Source: JAVBPP01 sp031549535 (GTDB lineage: Bacteria; Bacillota; Clostridia; Oscillospirales; Acutalibacteraceae). From it: a stretch of 35,677 bases of DNA. Of the stretch, positions 7,476 to 15,286 are shown piece by piece. The stretch is from assembly GCA_031549535.1 (NCBI GenBank), contig JAVBPP010000035.1, forward strand, positions 1-35,677. Reading direction: 5' to 3'. Made by a program: the position numbers and the translations under genes. The notes beneath the pieces are model-generated. The model was not told where the DNA came from, did not search any database, and worked only from the letters and a program-made list of their open reading frames with translations. The first letter of the stretch is position 1. The number at the start of each line of letters is the position of its first letter.

Positions 7476-8309
7476 ATGGATCAAAGCGCATTGTTTGCCC
7501 TGTCTTACGGGCTGTATGCCGTGGGGGTACAGGGGGAAGGCCGCCTTGGCGGAAGGATTTTGGATGCTTTCGTACAGGTTGCGGGCGGTGAAGAGCCGGT
7601 TGTTGTGGCCGGGTTTATGAACACGGGCCACAGCGTTGCGGCCATCCGTGAAAGCGGCGCGTTCACCGTGAGCGTGCTGCCGGAGGATGTGCACCCCTTT
7701 GTGATTGGTAATTTTGGTTTTCAAAGCGGTGCAAATGCGGATAAATGGAGCGCAGTGCCGCATACGCTATGGCATGCGCTACCGATCCTAAATGATGCAA
7801 TCTCGTATCTATACTGTTCTGTGCTGCGCATAGAGGAATACCCCACGCATACCGTTGTTACAGCATCTGTTACAGATGCACAAAACGGCAGAAAGGCACA
7901 GCCGCTGCTCTACGCGGACTACCACAAGGGTCTCAAAGCCAAGGCGCAGACCGCATTCAGTGACTTTACGGAAAGCGGAAAAGCGCCGGGGAAAAACTTA
8001 TGCGTCAGCGAGCAATGGGTTTGTACCCTGTGCGGCTATGTCTATGACGGCGAAACGCCGTTTGAGCAGTTGCCGGAGGATTGGATTTGCCCGCTTTGCG
8101 GCAGCGGAAAATTTGCGTTTGAAGCGCGGGCTACGCAGCCGCAGGAGCAAAAGACAGATCCGGCCGCCCCAGCTGCTATTACAGCCGAGCAATGGGTCTG
8201 CACCCTGTGCGGCTATGTTTATGACGGCGAAACGCCGTTTGAGGCTTTGCCGGAGGATTGGTGCTGCCCCCTGTGCGGTGCACCGAAATCCGCATTTGAG
8301 CGGCAATAA
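7476..8309 (+). CDS. Flavin reductase-like flavoprotein with two C-terminal rubredoxin domains
   Basis: A redox protein. Residues 1 to about 165 match the flavin reductase/FMN-binding split-barrel family (the start MDQSALFALSYGLYAVGV is typical, with the GFMNTGHSVAAIRESGAFTVSVL region following). Two short rubredoxins follow (about residues 179-216 and 238-276), each with CTLCGYVYDGETPFE and a CPLCG, so each can bind one iron through four cysteines. Two rubredoxins on one flavin reductase is unusual; one is common. The two repeats are about 88% identical in DNA (8010-8101 and 8187-8278), joined by a Pro/Gln linker, indicating recent duplication. The start ATG 7476 is chosen for the family-like N-terminus; GTG 7461, overlapping the LCP stop, is the alternative. 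It lies 3 bases before the activase gene, so it may feed electrons to that enzyme. Confidence 0.85.
   Translation: MDQSALFALSYGLYAVGVQGEGRLGGRILDAFVQVAGGEEPVVVAGFMNTGHSVAAIRESGAFTVSVLPEDVHPFVIGNFGFQSGANADKWSAVPHTLWHALPILNDAISYLYCSVLRIEEYPTHTVVTASVTDAQNGRKAQPLLYADYHKGLKAKAQTAFSDFTESGKAPGKNLCVSEQWVCTLCGYVYDGETPFEQLPEDWICPLCGSGKFAFEARATQPQEQKTDPAAPAAITAEQWVCTLCGYVYDGETPFEALPEDWCCPLCGAPKSAFERQ
8010..8278 (+). repeat. Tandem 92-base rubredoxin-encoding repeat
   Basis: Copies at 8010-8101 and 8187-8278, offset 177 bases (59 codons). By eye 11 of 92 positions differ, three of them silent changes in an otherwise identical first half. The high identity at third positions points to a recent in-frame duplication or ongoing gene conversion. 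Confidence 0.85.
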
Positions 8310-8312
8310 GCT

Positions 8313-9176
8313 ATGGAATTATTACTGTTTCAAAAAGGCTTTAATTTTTCGCAGGACGGCCCCGGAAACCGTTTGGTTTACCATTTACAGGGCTGCAACC
8401 TGCGCTGCCCCTGGTGCGCGAACCCGGAGGGGTTACAGCCGGGCGGTTGTCTTTTACAAACCGGGCCCCCGGCCGAAAGTGCCTGCCCGCGTGGAGCGGT
8501 GAGGGGCGATACGCTCGACAGAGCGGTTTGCGCCCTCTGCCAAACGCATGACTGCACGCAAACGCCCGGCAGTGCGCTGGAATGGTCCGCCAAGCGGGTG
8601 CCGTTGGAGGAAATCTTGAAAGAATGTCTGGACTGCAGGCCGATGTATTTCAGCGGCGGCGGCGTCACCCTAACAGGCGGCGAGGCCACTGTGCAGTTTG
8701 ACGCAGTGAAAGCACTTTTGACGCAGCTGAAAAAGAATGGTATTCACACCGCGCTGGAGAGCAACGGCCATCACCCCGCGCTGCCGGAGCTGTTTCCCCT
8801 GGTGGATTACTTGATTTTGGACTGTAAGCACTATGACGACGCCGTGCATAAGCGCTTCACCGGTGTTGGGAACAGCTTGATTCTGCAAAATATCCGTGCC
8901 GCGCTTTCCCGGCGCGGGCAGCTGCTCATCCGTGTTCCGCTCATCGGCGGTTTTAATGCGGGCGAGGCGGACGCACAGGGTTTTGCGGCGCTATTTGCGG
9001 ATATGAATTTGGCAAACGCGCAAATTGAGTTGCTGCGCTATCATGAATACGGCAAACACAAATGGAAGCAATGCGGCCTTTCTTACACCATGAAACAGGG
9101 CGAGGTTTCGCCGGAAACGTTGCGGCAGTTCGTGCAGCTGTTCCGGCAGAAGAATCTTCCCATTGTGCATACATAA
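8313..9176 (+). CDS. Glycyl-radical-enzyme activating enzyme (radical SAM)
   Basis: Generates the glycyl radical on its partner enzyme using S-adenosylmethionine and a reduced [4Fe-4S] cluster. The 287-residue protein starts with the family signature FSQDGPGNRLVYHLQGC, and the radical-SAM cluster ligands are C28, C32 and C35 (C-N-L-R-C-P-W-C). The SAM-binding YFSGGGVTLTGGEAT (GGE) and the later LDCKHYD and LIRVPLIGGFN strands follow. Between the core cysteines and GGE there is a short cysteine insert (C47, C59, C74, C77, C82). This is smaller than the double-cluster ferredoxin insert of most dehydratase activases and may hold at most one auxiliary cluster. The start ATG 8313 is 3 bases after the rubredoxin protein, and the GRE starts 16 bases after its stop. 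The pairing with the GRE is very secure. Confidence 0.93.
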   Translation: MELLLFQKGFNFSQDGPGNRLVYHLQGCNLRCPWCANPEGLQPGGCLLQTGPPAESACPRGAVRGDTLDRAVCALCQTHDCTQTPGSALEWSAKRVPLEEILKECLDCRPMYFSGGGVTLTGGEATVQFDAVKALLTQLKKNGIHTALESNGHHPALPELFPLVDYLILDCKHYDDAVHKRFTGVGNSLILQNIRAALSRRGQLLIRVPLIGGFNAGEADAQGFAALFADMNLANAQIELLRYHEYGKHKWKQCGLSYTMKQGEVSPETLRQFVQLFRQKNLPIVHT

Positions 9177-9192
9177 AAAAGGAGACGAGGAT

Positions 9193-11565
9193 ATGACAGG
9201 CTTACATATGACCCCCGAGGAGATTACGGCGCTCGCAAAAGAACTGTTCAAAGAGGAACGCGCCATTATGCGCTTGGATGGTTGGTTTTTGGCTCGCGAG
9301 GCGGCGGTGAAAGCACAGGATGCAAACCCGGATTTATCCGAGGAATTGAGCGCCGCCGTGTCTTTGGAGCAAATCATTGCGGATATTCCGCTTTCCATCA
9401 GTGAAAACGCTGTGTTTGCGGGCACCCAGCGGGATGCCTTTGCGCGCACCTATGCGTTGATTAACCCCGCTTTCCGCGTAGAAACCTTCTCCGGCTACTG
9501 CGACCCTACCGCTGTGTTTGATGACATTGAGCCGAACGCGCAGTTTACGCAGGAACGCATTGACGCCCTGCGTGCACGCACCAAGCAGGGCGCCTATGTG
9601 CAGGATTTGTCGCAGGTCTATGAGCAGGCAACCACTTACACCAGCGAAGTAGCCTTCTTTATTGAGCAGGTAACGGGTCACTTAATTCCAGACTTTCGCC
9701 CCGCTTTGCAATACGGCGTTAGCGCGTTGCGCACAGAAATCATGAAAAAGCTGAAAAGTGAGACGGATGCTGAAAAAATTGAAACGCTGCAGGCGATGGA
9801 GCGGAGCTTGAAAACCGTTCTGACCCTGGCAAAGCGCTATGCCGACATTGCCGCAAAACAGAGCAAAACGGCGCAGGGCGTACAGAAAGAGCGCCTTGCT
9901 CTTTTGGAGGCAACACTGCGTAAGGTGCCGGAGCAGCCGGCGGAAAGCCTGTTTGAGGCCATCCAGGCCTTTATTCTGCTCTGGCAGGTGATGTGCCTGG
10001 AGCAAGCGCCCAACCCCTACGCCTTTTCCGTGGGCAATGTGGACCGCATCTTTGAGCCTTACCGCCGCATGAGCGGCGAAAACCGCGCACAGGCCGCCGC
10101 GCTCTTAAAGCATTTTCTGGTATTCTATAATGTGGCTGACCGCAGCTGGGCCATCAGCCAAAACCTCATCGTCGGAGGAAAATCCTCCACGGGCAGGGAT
10201 TTGACAAACCCAACGACCTACGCGCTGCTGGATGCCTACTTTGACATGAATCTCCCGCAGCCGATTCTCTCCGTGAAGCTACACAAAGAAACCCCAGAGG
10301 AACTATACCGCGAGCTGGGACGCTTCTTTTTCACCCCCGGCGTGCTCACGCCCTCGCTGTTTAATGACGACAGCGTGTTCCCCGCCCTGCTATCCGCGGG
10401 TGTTGCGCAGGAGGATTTGGAGAATTATTCCATCGCAGGCTGTCAGGAGCCGCTGATAATGGGTAAGGATAACGCCAACACCACAAACAGCTGGCTGAAC
10501 TTGCCGAAAATTTTGGAGCTGACGCTGAACGGCGGAAAGTCTCTGATTACGGGTAAGGTGCTGGATACCGCCGTCGAGGAGGCGGACGATAAAAAGCTGT
10601 TGCAAAATATCCGTGAATTGTTTTATGCGAATGTCAGCTATTTTGTGGGTAAAATGGCGGATGCCGCCAACGGTGCCTCCCGTGCGCTTTCCCACCTGCG
10701 CACCCCCTTCCTTTCCGCGTTTATGGGCGGGATGGAAAGCGCCATTGACATGCGCCACCCCTCCAAACAGGGGACAAAATATAACGGCAGCGGCTGTTTG
10801 ATTCACGGCTTGAGCGTGATTGCGGACTCTTTTGCCGCAATTGATAAGCTTTTGGCAGAAAAACCGGAGGATGCTTCTAAGCTACTGTTCGCCCTGCGCA
10901 ATAACTTTGCGGGCGACGAGGCCTTGCGCCAATATCTGCACGCCGCCCCGAAATTTGGCAACAACATCGAGAGCGTTGACAATGACGCTGTTGAAATCGC
11001 AAACCGTGTTTCGGACATTGTGCATGCACAGAAGAATTACCTGGGCAACCCCTTCCGCCCGGATTGGAGCAGCCCCTCCACACACCTGCTCTACGGCTAT
11101 TGGGTCGGCGCAACGCCGGACGGCCGCCCGGCGCGCGAACAGCTCAACTACGGCGTAGACCCGCTCCACGGCGAAGCGGGCAACGGCCTTGGCTTCCGCA
11201 TGCTTTCCAACCGCAAGCTGCCCTTCGGTAAGTTTATCGGCGGATATGCTTCGCATATGGGCATTGACCCCAAATTCTTCCCCTCCGAAAGTTTTGCGGA
11301 TAAGGGCGCGGAATTTAACACGCGCGTGATTCAGCCGCTGTTCTTCAACGAGCATAACGGAGCGTTTGCGCCGTTCTACCTCTATGTCAACGTCACCACG
11401 CCGGAAACCCTGCGCAAGGTTTTGGATAATCCCAAAAAGTACGCGCCCAGCGGCGTGTATATCATGCGTATCCACGGCACCTTTGTGAATTTTCTGGATT
11501 TATCGCCTGCGATTCAGCAGGATATCATCCAGCGCCTGGATTTGGAGTCCACGAGGATTGGTTGA
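9193..11565 (+). CDS. Glycyl radical enzyme, PFL-like family, substrate unknown
   Basis: An oxygen-sensitive radical enzyme of 790 residues, the normal size for the family. The thiyl-radical cysteine is Cys417 in YSIAGCQEPL; Glu419 (C-x-E) is the acid/base position of dehydratase-type members, whereas pyruvate formate-lyase has two adjacent cysteines there. The glycyl residue is Gly762 in RIHGTFVNFLDLSPAIQQ, 28 residues from the C-terminus, with the trailing QQDIIQRL helix as in the family. Two positions are unusual: Thr763 replaces the usual Tyr/Phe after the glycine, and the common H-x-Q-x-N strand ahead of it reads FYLYVNV. The start ATG 9193 has GGAG/GAGG 5-10 bases upstream. The C-x-E motif argues for a C-O or C-N lyase/dehydratase rather than a formate-lyase, but that is inference. 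Confidence 0.92.
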   Translation: MTGLHMTPEEITALAKELFKEERAIMRLDGWFLAREAAVKAQDANPDLSEELSAAVSLEQIIADIPLSISENAVFAGTQRDAFARTYALINPAFRVETFSGYCDPTAVFDDIEPNAQFTQERIDALRARTKQGAYVQDLSQVYEQATTYTSEVAFFIEQVTGHLIPDFRPALQYGVSALRTEIMKKLKSETDAEKIETLQAMERSLKTVLTLAKRYADIAAKQSKTAQGVQKERLALLEATLRKVPEQPAESLFEAIQAFILLWQVMCLEQAPNPYAFSVGNVDRIFEPYRRMSGENRAQAAALLKHFLVFYNVADRSWAISQNLIVGGKSSTGRDLTNPTTYALLDAYFDMNLPQPILSVKLHKETPEELYRELGRFFFTPGVLTPSLFNDDSVFPALLSAGVAQEDLENYSIAGCQEPLIMGKDNANTTNSWLNLPKILELTLNGGKSLITGKVLDTAVEEADDKKLLQNIRELFYANVSYFVGKMADAANGASRALSHLRTPFLSAFMGGMESAIDMRHPSKQGTKYNGSGCLIHGLSVIADSFAAIDKLLAEKPEDASKLLFALRNNFAGDEALRQYLHAAPKFGNNIESVDNDAVEIANRVSDIVHAQKNYLGNPFRPDWSSPSTHLLYGYWVGATPDGRPAREQLNYGVDPLHGEAGNGLGFRMLSNRKLPFGKFIGGYASHMGIDPKFFPSESFADKGAEFNTRVIQPLFFNEHNGAFAPFYLYVNVTTPETLRKVLDNPKKYAPSGVYIMRIHGTFVNFLDLSPAIQQDIIQRLDLESTRIG

Positions 11566-12335
11566 TGGAACAGGCCTATGAGCCTTTGATGCGGCGGATT
11601 GCCGCACGGTACATTGAGTTGTTGGGCGACAATTTAGTTGGGATTTACCTGCACGGCTCCGCAGCCTTCGGTTGTTTTCGGTGGCAGGGCAGCGATATTG
11701 ACTTTCTTGTTGTGGTGCGGCATGCCCTAAAACAGGAAGAAAAGCTGGCATTGCTGCAGGCTTTGGTGGCGTTGTTGCCCAATGCGCCGAAAAAGGGCTT
11801 TGAAATGAGCGTTGTGCTGGAACAGCACTGCCGAAAATTCGTTTATCCAACCCCGTTTGAACTGCATTTTTCTAATGATTGGCTGGAACGGTATCAAGCG
11901 AATGCCCTTTCTTTATGCGGTTCGGAGATGAAAACGGATTCCGATTTAGCAGCGCATTTTACTGTGACCCGGTATAAGGGGATTGTAGTATACGGTGAGC
12001 CGATAAATCGGGTTTTTGCCGCGGTTCCGCGCCGCGATTATTTGGATAGTATTCTGCTTGACATTGAAAACGCAGCTGAGGATGTGCACAGCGCCCCGGT
12101 TTACATCATTCTGAATTTGTGCCGTGTTTACGCTGCGGTTCGGGATGATTTGGTGCTATCTAAAGAAGAAGGCGGCCTTTGGGGTCTTGAAAATCTGCCG
12201 GAGCGTTATGCTCCGCTGGTAAAATCTGCTTTGAGCGCCTATCAAAGCTCCGGGGAAATGGAAACGCACAAGGAAGAAGAGCAGGCGTTTTGCGCCTATA
12301 CACTGGAACAAATTGATGCATTATACAGGGGGTAG
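11565..12335 (+). CDS. AadA-like nucleotidyltransferase with C-terminal DUF4111-type domain
   Basis: The 256-residue protein resembles aminoglycoside (3'')(9) adenylyltransferases in domain layout. The polymerase-beta-type nucleotidyltransferase motif is G31-S32 followed by D44-x-D46 (GSAAFGCFRWQGSDIDFLVV), and a helical C-terminal domain follows (about 150-256). The start ATG 11565 overlaps the GRE stop by one base (TGATG), with GAGGA about seven bases ahead, so it is translationally coupled to the GRE. The kinase starts 7 bases after its stop. This position argues for a metabolic or modifying role in the GRE pathway rather than antibiotic resistance, though resistance cannot be excluded by eye. 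The transferred group would be a nucleoside monophosphate; the acceptor is unknown. Confidence 0.82.
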   Translation: MEQAYEPLMRRIAARYIELLGDNLVGIYLHGSAAFGCFRWQGSDIDFLVVVRHALKQEEKLALLQALVALLPNAPKKGFEMSVVLEQHCRKFVYPTPFELHFSNDWLERYQANALSLCGSEMKTDSDLAAHFTVTRYKGIVVYGEPINRVFAAVPRRDYLDSILLDIENAAEDVHSAPVYIILNLCRVYAAVRDDLVLSKEEGGLWGLENLPERYAPLVKSALSAYQSSGEMETHKEEEQAFCAYTLEQIDALYRG

Positions 12336-12342
12336 AATCACG

Positions 12343-13683
12343 ATGAGAGCAGTTGGTTTGGATATCGGCACCACCACGATTTGCGCGGTGGTTTTGGATG
12401 AGGAGAGCGGTGAGTTGCTGCAAAGCATCACCAGGCCGAACGACACCGCGCTTGCAGGGAAACCCTATGAGCGCCTGCAAAATCCCGCCGCCATCCTCGC
12501 TTGTTGTGAAACGATTCTTGCCGATATCACGGCGCGTTTCGCTCCGGTCAGCTGCATCGGCATCACCGGGCAAATGCACGGCATCACCTACCTGAACAGG
12601 GAGGGTGTTTCCGTCAGCCCCCTGTATACCTGGCAGGATGAGAGCGCAAACGAGCTGGGGGAGGGCGCGGTGAGTTATGCCCAGCGCCTTTCCGGCTTAA
12701 CGGCCTACCCTATGGCCAGCGGCTTTGGCGCGGCGAGCTATTATACCCACCACACTCTGCGCCGTGTGCCGGAGGACGCCGTGAGCTTCTGCACCATTCA
12801 TGACTATGTTGCCATGCGCCTTTGCGGCAGAAAAACGCCGTTGGTGCATGCTTCAGACGCGGCAAGCTTTGGCCTGTTTCAGAACATGACCATGCGCTTT
12901 GACGAAAAGGCCATTCGCCAGGCGGGTTTGGATTCCGCCTTCTTCCCGGAGGTCACGGCGGATTTTGCGCTTGCGGGCAGCTATCAATCCATCCCCGTAA
13001 CTGTTGCCATCGGCGATAATCAAGCGAGTTTTTTAGGTTCTGTGAGCGACATGAACGAAACGCTGCTGGTAAATGTCGGCACAGGCAGCCAGATTTCCTT
13101 CGCAACTGCGAACACGGCACCCTTTGCTCAAACGGAGCTGCGCCCCTGCGTGGACGGCCTGTTTTTACGCGTGGGCTGTTCGCTCTGCGGCGGACGTGCC
13201 TTCGCGGCGCTGGAGCAGTTTTTGCGCAAAACGGCAGAGTTTAGCTGTGGCAGACCCTTTGAAAGCGCCTACCCCGCCATAGATAGCTACCTTGCGCAAA
13301 GCGAACGCCCGGCGAATTGCATGCGCGTTACCACCACCTTCAGCGGCACTCGCGCAAATCCGCAGGAACGCGGAAAGATTGAGAACCTTGGCTTGGAAAA
13401 CTTTACGCCGCAGCATTTAATCTGGGGCATTTTGCAAGGCATAGTCAGCGAGCTTGCCCTGCTCTACCCCGCCGGGGAGAACCACAGGATTCTCGTTGGC
13501 AGCGGTAACGGCCTGCGCAAGAACGAGGCGTTGCGCCGCCTGTTTTCCGCCCAGTTTGGCAAGGATTTGAAAATGCCCCGTCACACGGAGGAGGCGGCTG
13601 TCGGCGCGGCGTTATTCGGCATGACGGCGGCAAAACGCGTTGCTTCCATTGATGAGGCGCAACAATTAATTGCGTATCTGTGA
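12343..13683 (+). CDS. FGGY-family carbohydrate kinase, sedoheptulokinase-like
   Basis: ATP-dependent sugar kinase of 446 residues with the hexokinase/actin fold. The phosphate-1 loop is GLDIGTTTICAVVLD near the N-terminus. It is followed by GITGQMHGITYL (sugar-binding segment), TIHDYVAMRL, SDAASFGLF, the catalytic-aspartate block AIGDNQASFLG and phosphate-2 VNVGTGSQISF; the adenosine motif is GSGNGLRKNEALRR. The combination of GQMHGI, IHDYVAMRL and GDNQASFLGSV is what I associate with sedoheptulokinase-type members, but xylulose or another ketose is possible. The start is ATG 12343 with AGGGGG 7-12 bases ahead; an upstream ATG at 12313 overlaps the previous gene and lacks support. It probably phosphorylates a ketose released by the neighbouring glycosidase or GRE steps. 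Confidence 0.85.
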   Translation: MRAVGLDIGTTTICAVVLDEESGELLQSITRPNDTALAGKPYERLQNPAAILACCETILADITARFAPVSCIGITGQMHGITYLNREGVSVSPLYTWQDESANELGEGAVSYAQRLSGLTAYPMASGFGAASYYTHHTLRRVPEDAVSFCTIHDYVAMRLCGRKTPLVHASDAASFGLFQNMTMRFDEKAIRQAGLDSAFFPEVTADFALAGSYQSIPVTVAIGDNQASFLGSVSDMNETLLVNVGTGSQISFATANTAPFAQTELRPCVDGLFLRVGCSLCGGRAFAALEQFLRKTAEFSCGRPFESAYPAIDSYLAQSERPANCMRVTTTFSGTRANPQERGKIENLGLENFTPQHLIWGILQGIVSELALLYPAGENHRILVGSGNGLRKNEALRRLFSAQFGKDLKMPRHTEEAAVGAALFGMTAAKRVASIDEAQQLIAYL

Positions 13684-13694
13684 CGCGGTAACGA

Positions 13695-13706
13695 GGGCGG
13701 CCGCCC
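13695..13706. other. 12-base perfect GC palindrome in the kinase-GH51 gap
   Basis: GGGCGGCCGCCC reads the same on both strands and sits in the only sizeable gap (91 bases) inside the gene run. There is no T-tract, so it is not a convincing terminator. It may be a small hairpin that stabilises RNA, an operator, or chance in GC-rich DNA. Confidence 0.3.
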
Positions 13707-13774
13707 ATAACATTTCAAGCGATGCACCACACTACGAAGGATGAAAACATTTCCCCAAAAAGGAGAATAGATTC

Positions 13775-15277
13775 ATGAAAAAAGCCACCCTATCCCTGGC
13801 GCGTGAATTTGCAATCGGCGATGTTGACCCTAAGGTTTACGGCTCCTTTCTAGAGCATCTGGGCAGGGCTGTCTACGGCGGTGTGTATGAGCCGGGGCAT
13901 CCCACGGCGGATGAAAACGGCTTTCGCGGCGATGTACTGGCTTTGGTACGGCAGCTGCAGGTTCCGCTGGTGCGCTATCCCGGCGGAAACTTTGTTTCGG
14001 GCTACAATTGGGAGGACGGCGTGGGTCCCAAGGGGCAGCGCCCGCGCAAGCTGGAACTCGCCTGGGATTCTACGGAGACGAATCAATTCGGCACAAACGA
14101 ATTTATGGATTGGTGCCGTAAAGCGGGCATCGAGCCGTTAATGGCGATTAACCTGGGCACACGCGGGCCGGAAGAGGCGCGCAATTTGGTGGAATACTGC
14201 AACCACCCCGGCGGGAGCTATTGGAGTGATTTACGCCGCTCCCACGGCTATGAAAAGCCGCATAATATCAAGTATTGGTGCCTGGGCAATGAAATGGACG
14301 GCGACTGGCAGATGGGTCATAAAACCGCCTATGAATATGGACGCATTGCCAACGAGAGTGCCAAGCTCATGCGTATGACGGATCCGAATATCGAGCTGGT
14401 GCTCTGCGGTTCCTCCAACATGGGCATGAAAACCTTTGGGGAATGGGAATACACCGCGCTGGATTTGTGCTATGACAAGGTGGATTATGTCTCCCTGCAT
14501 CAATATTTTGAGAACCGCCAGGGGGATAGCCGCAACTTCCTCGCGCGTTCTACAGAGCTGGACGCCTTTATCCAGAGCGTCATCAGCATCTGTGACACGG
14601 TGAAGGGCAAGCGCCACTCGCGCCATACCGTGAATCTCTCGCTGGACGAATGGAATGTCTGGTACCATTCCAACGGCGCAAAGTTTGAAAAATGGAGCGA
14701 GGCACCGCATATTCTGGAGGATATCTACACCTTTGAGGACGCTCTGGTTGTGGGGCTGATGCTCATTTCTATCCTCAAACGTTGCGACCGCGTAAAAATC
14801 GCCTGTATGGCGCAGCTGGTGAATGTAATTGCCCCCATTATGACGGAAAACGGCGGTGCCGCCTGGGCACAGACGATTTTTTATCCCTTCCTGCATGTTT
14901 CCAGCTTTGGGCGCGGCAAAGCATTGCTGCCCATACTCACCTCGCCTAAGCACGACACGAAGGATTACTGCGATGTGCCGGACGCCGAGGCTATCGGCGT
15001 TTGGAACGAGGAAAGCGGGGAGCTTTCCATTTTTGCGGTGAACCGCGATTTGCGGGACGCCATGCGGCTGGAATTAAAGCTGCTGGACTTTGGTGAGTTG
15101 GAAGCCGTTGAGGTTATAGAAATGGCGGACTTTGACCTAAAGCAAACCAACAGCGCCAAGGCGCAACGCGTCATGCCGCGCCAGGCGAAGAAACCCGCCA
15201 TGGATAACGGCAGGGCAGAGCTGACGCTAAAACCACATTCCTGGAACGTCATTCGATTTCAGAAACGGAAAGGGTAA
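13775..15277 (+). CDS. abfA: GH51 alpha-L-arabinofuranosidase
   Basis: Removes terminal alpha-L-arabinofuranosyl residues from arabinan, arabinoxylan or arabinogalactan oligosaccharides by a retaining mechanism. The 500-residue protein is the usual intracellular GH51 size, has no signal peptide and begins with the family start YGSFLEHLGRAVYGGVYEPG. RYPGGNFVSGYNWEDG is the conserved substrate-binding strand. The acid/base Glu173 is in CLGNEMDGDWQ and the nucleophile Glu292 in SLDEWNVWYH. A C-terminal beta-sandwich closes the protein. AAAGGAG lies 8 bases before ATG 13775. It follows the kinase after a 91-base gap and is 9 bases from the GH4 gene, so the two glycosidases are co-transcribed. Confidence 0.95.
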   Translation: MKKATLSLAREFAIGDVDPKVYGSFLEHLGRAVYGGVYEPGHPTADENGFRGDVLALVRQLQVPLVRYPGGNFVSGYNWEDGVGPKGQRPRKLELAWDSTETNQFGTNEFMDWCRKAGIEPLMAINLGTRGPEEARNLVEYCNHPGGSYWSDLRRSHGYEKPHNIKYWCLGNEMDGDWQMGHKTAYEYGRIANESAKLMRMTDPNIELVLCGSSNMGMKTFGEWEYTALDLCYDKVDYVSLHQYFENRQGDSRNFLARSTELDAFIQSVISICDTVKGKRHSRHTVNLSLDEWNVWYHSNGAKFEKWSEAPHILEDIYTFEDALVVGLMLISILKRCDRVKIACMAQLVNVIAPIMTENGGAAWAQTIFYPFLHVSSFGRGKALLPILTSPKHDTKDYCDVPDAEAIGVWNEESGELSIFAVNRDLRDAMRLELKLLDFGELEAVEVIEMADFDLKQTNSAKAQRVMPRQAKKPAMDNGRAELTLKPHSWNVIRFQKRKG

Positions 15278-15286
15278 GGATTTGTT

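Noticed and set aside
7855..8502. 215-codon frame across the rubredoxin repeats
   Set aside because: An out-of-frame shadow: its repeated blocks are a frameshifted reading of the tandem rubredoxin DNA.
11565..12335. Calling the nucleotidyltransferase an aminoglycoside resistance gene
   Set aside because: The fold matches, but the operon position and coupling to a GRE argue for a metabolic role; substrate cannot be read from sequence.
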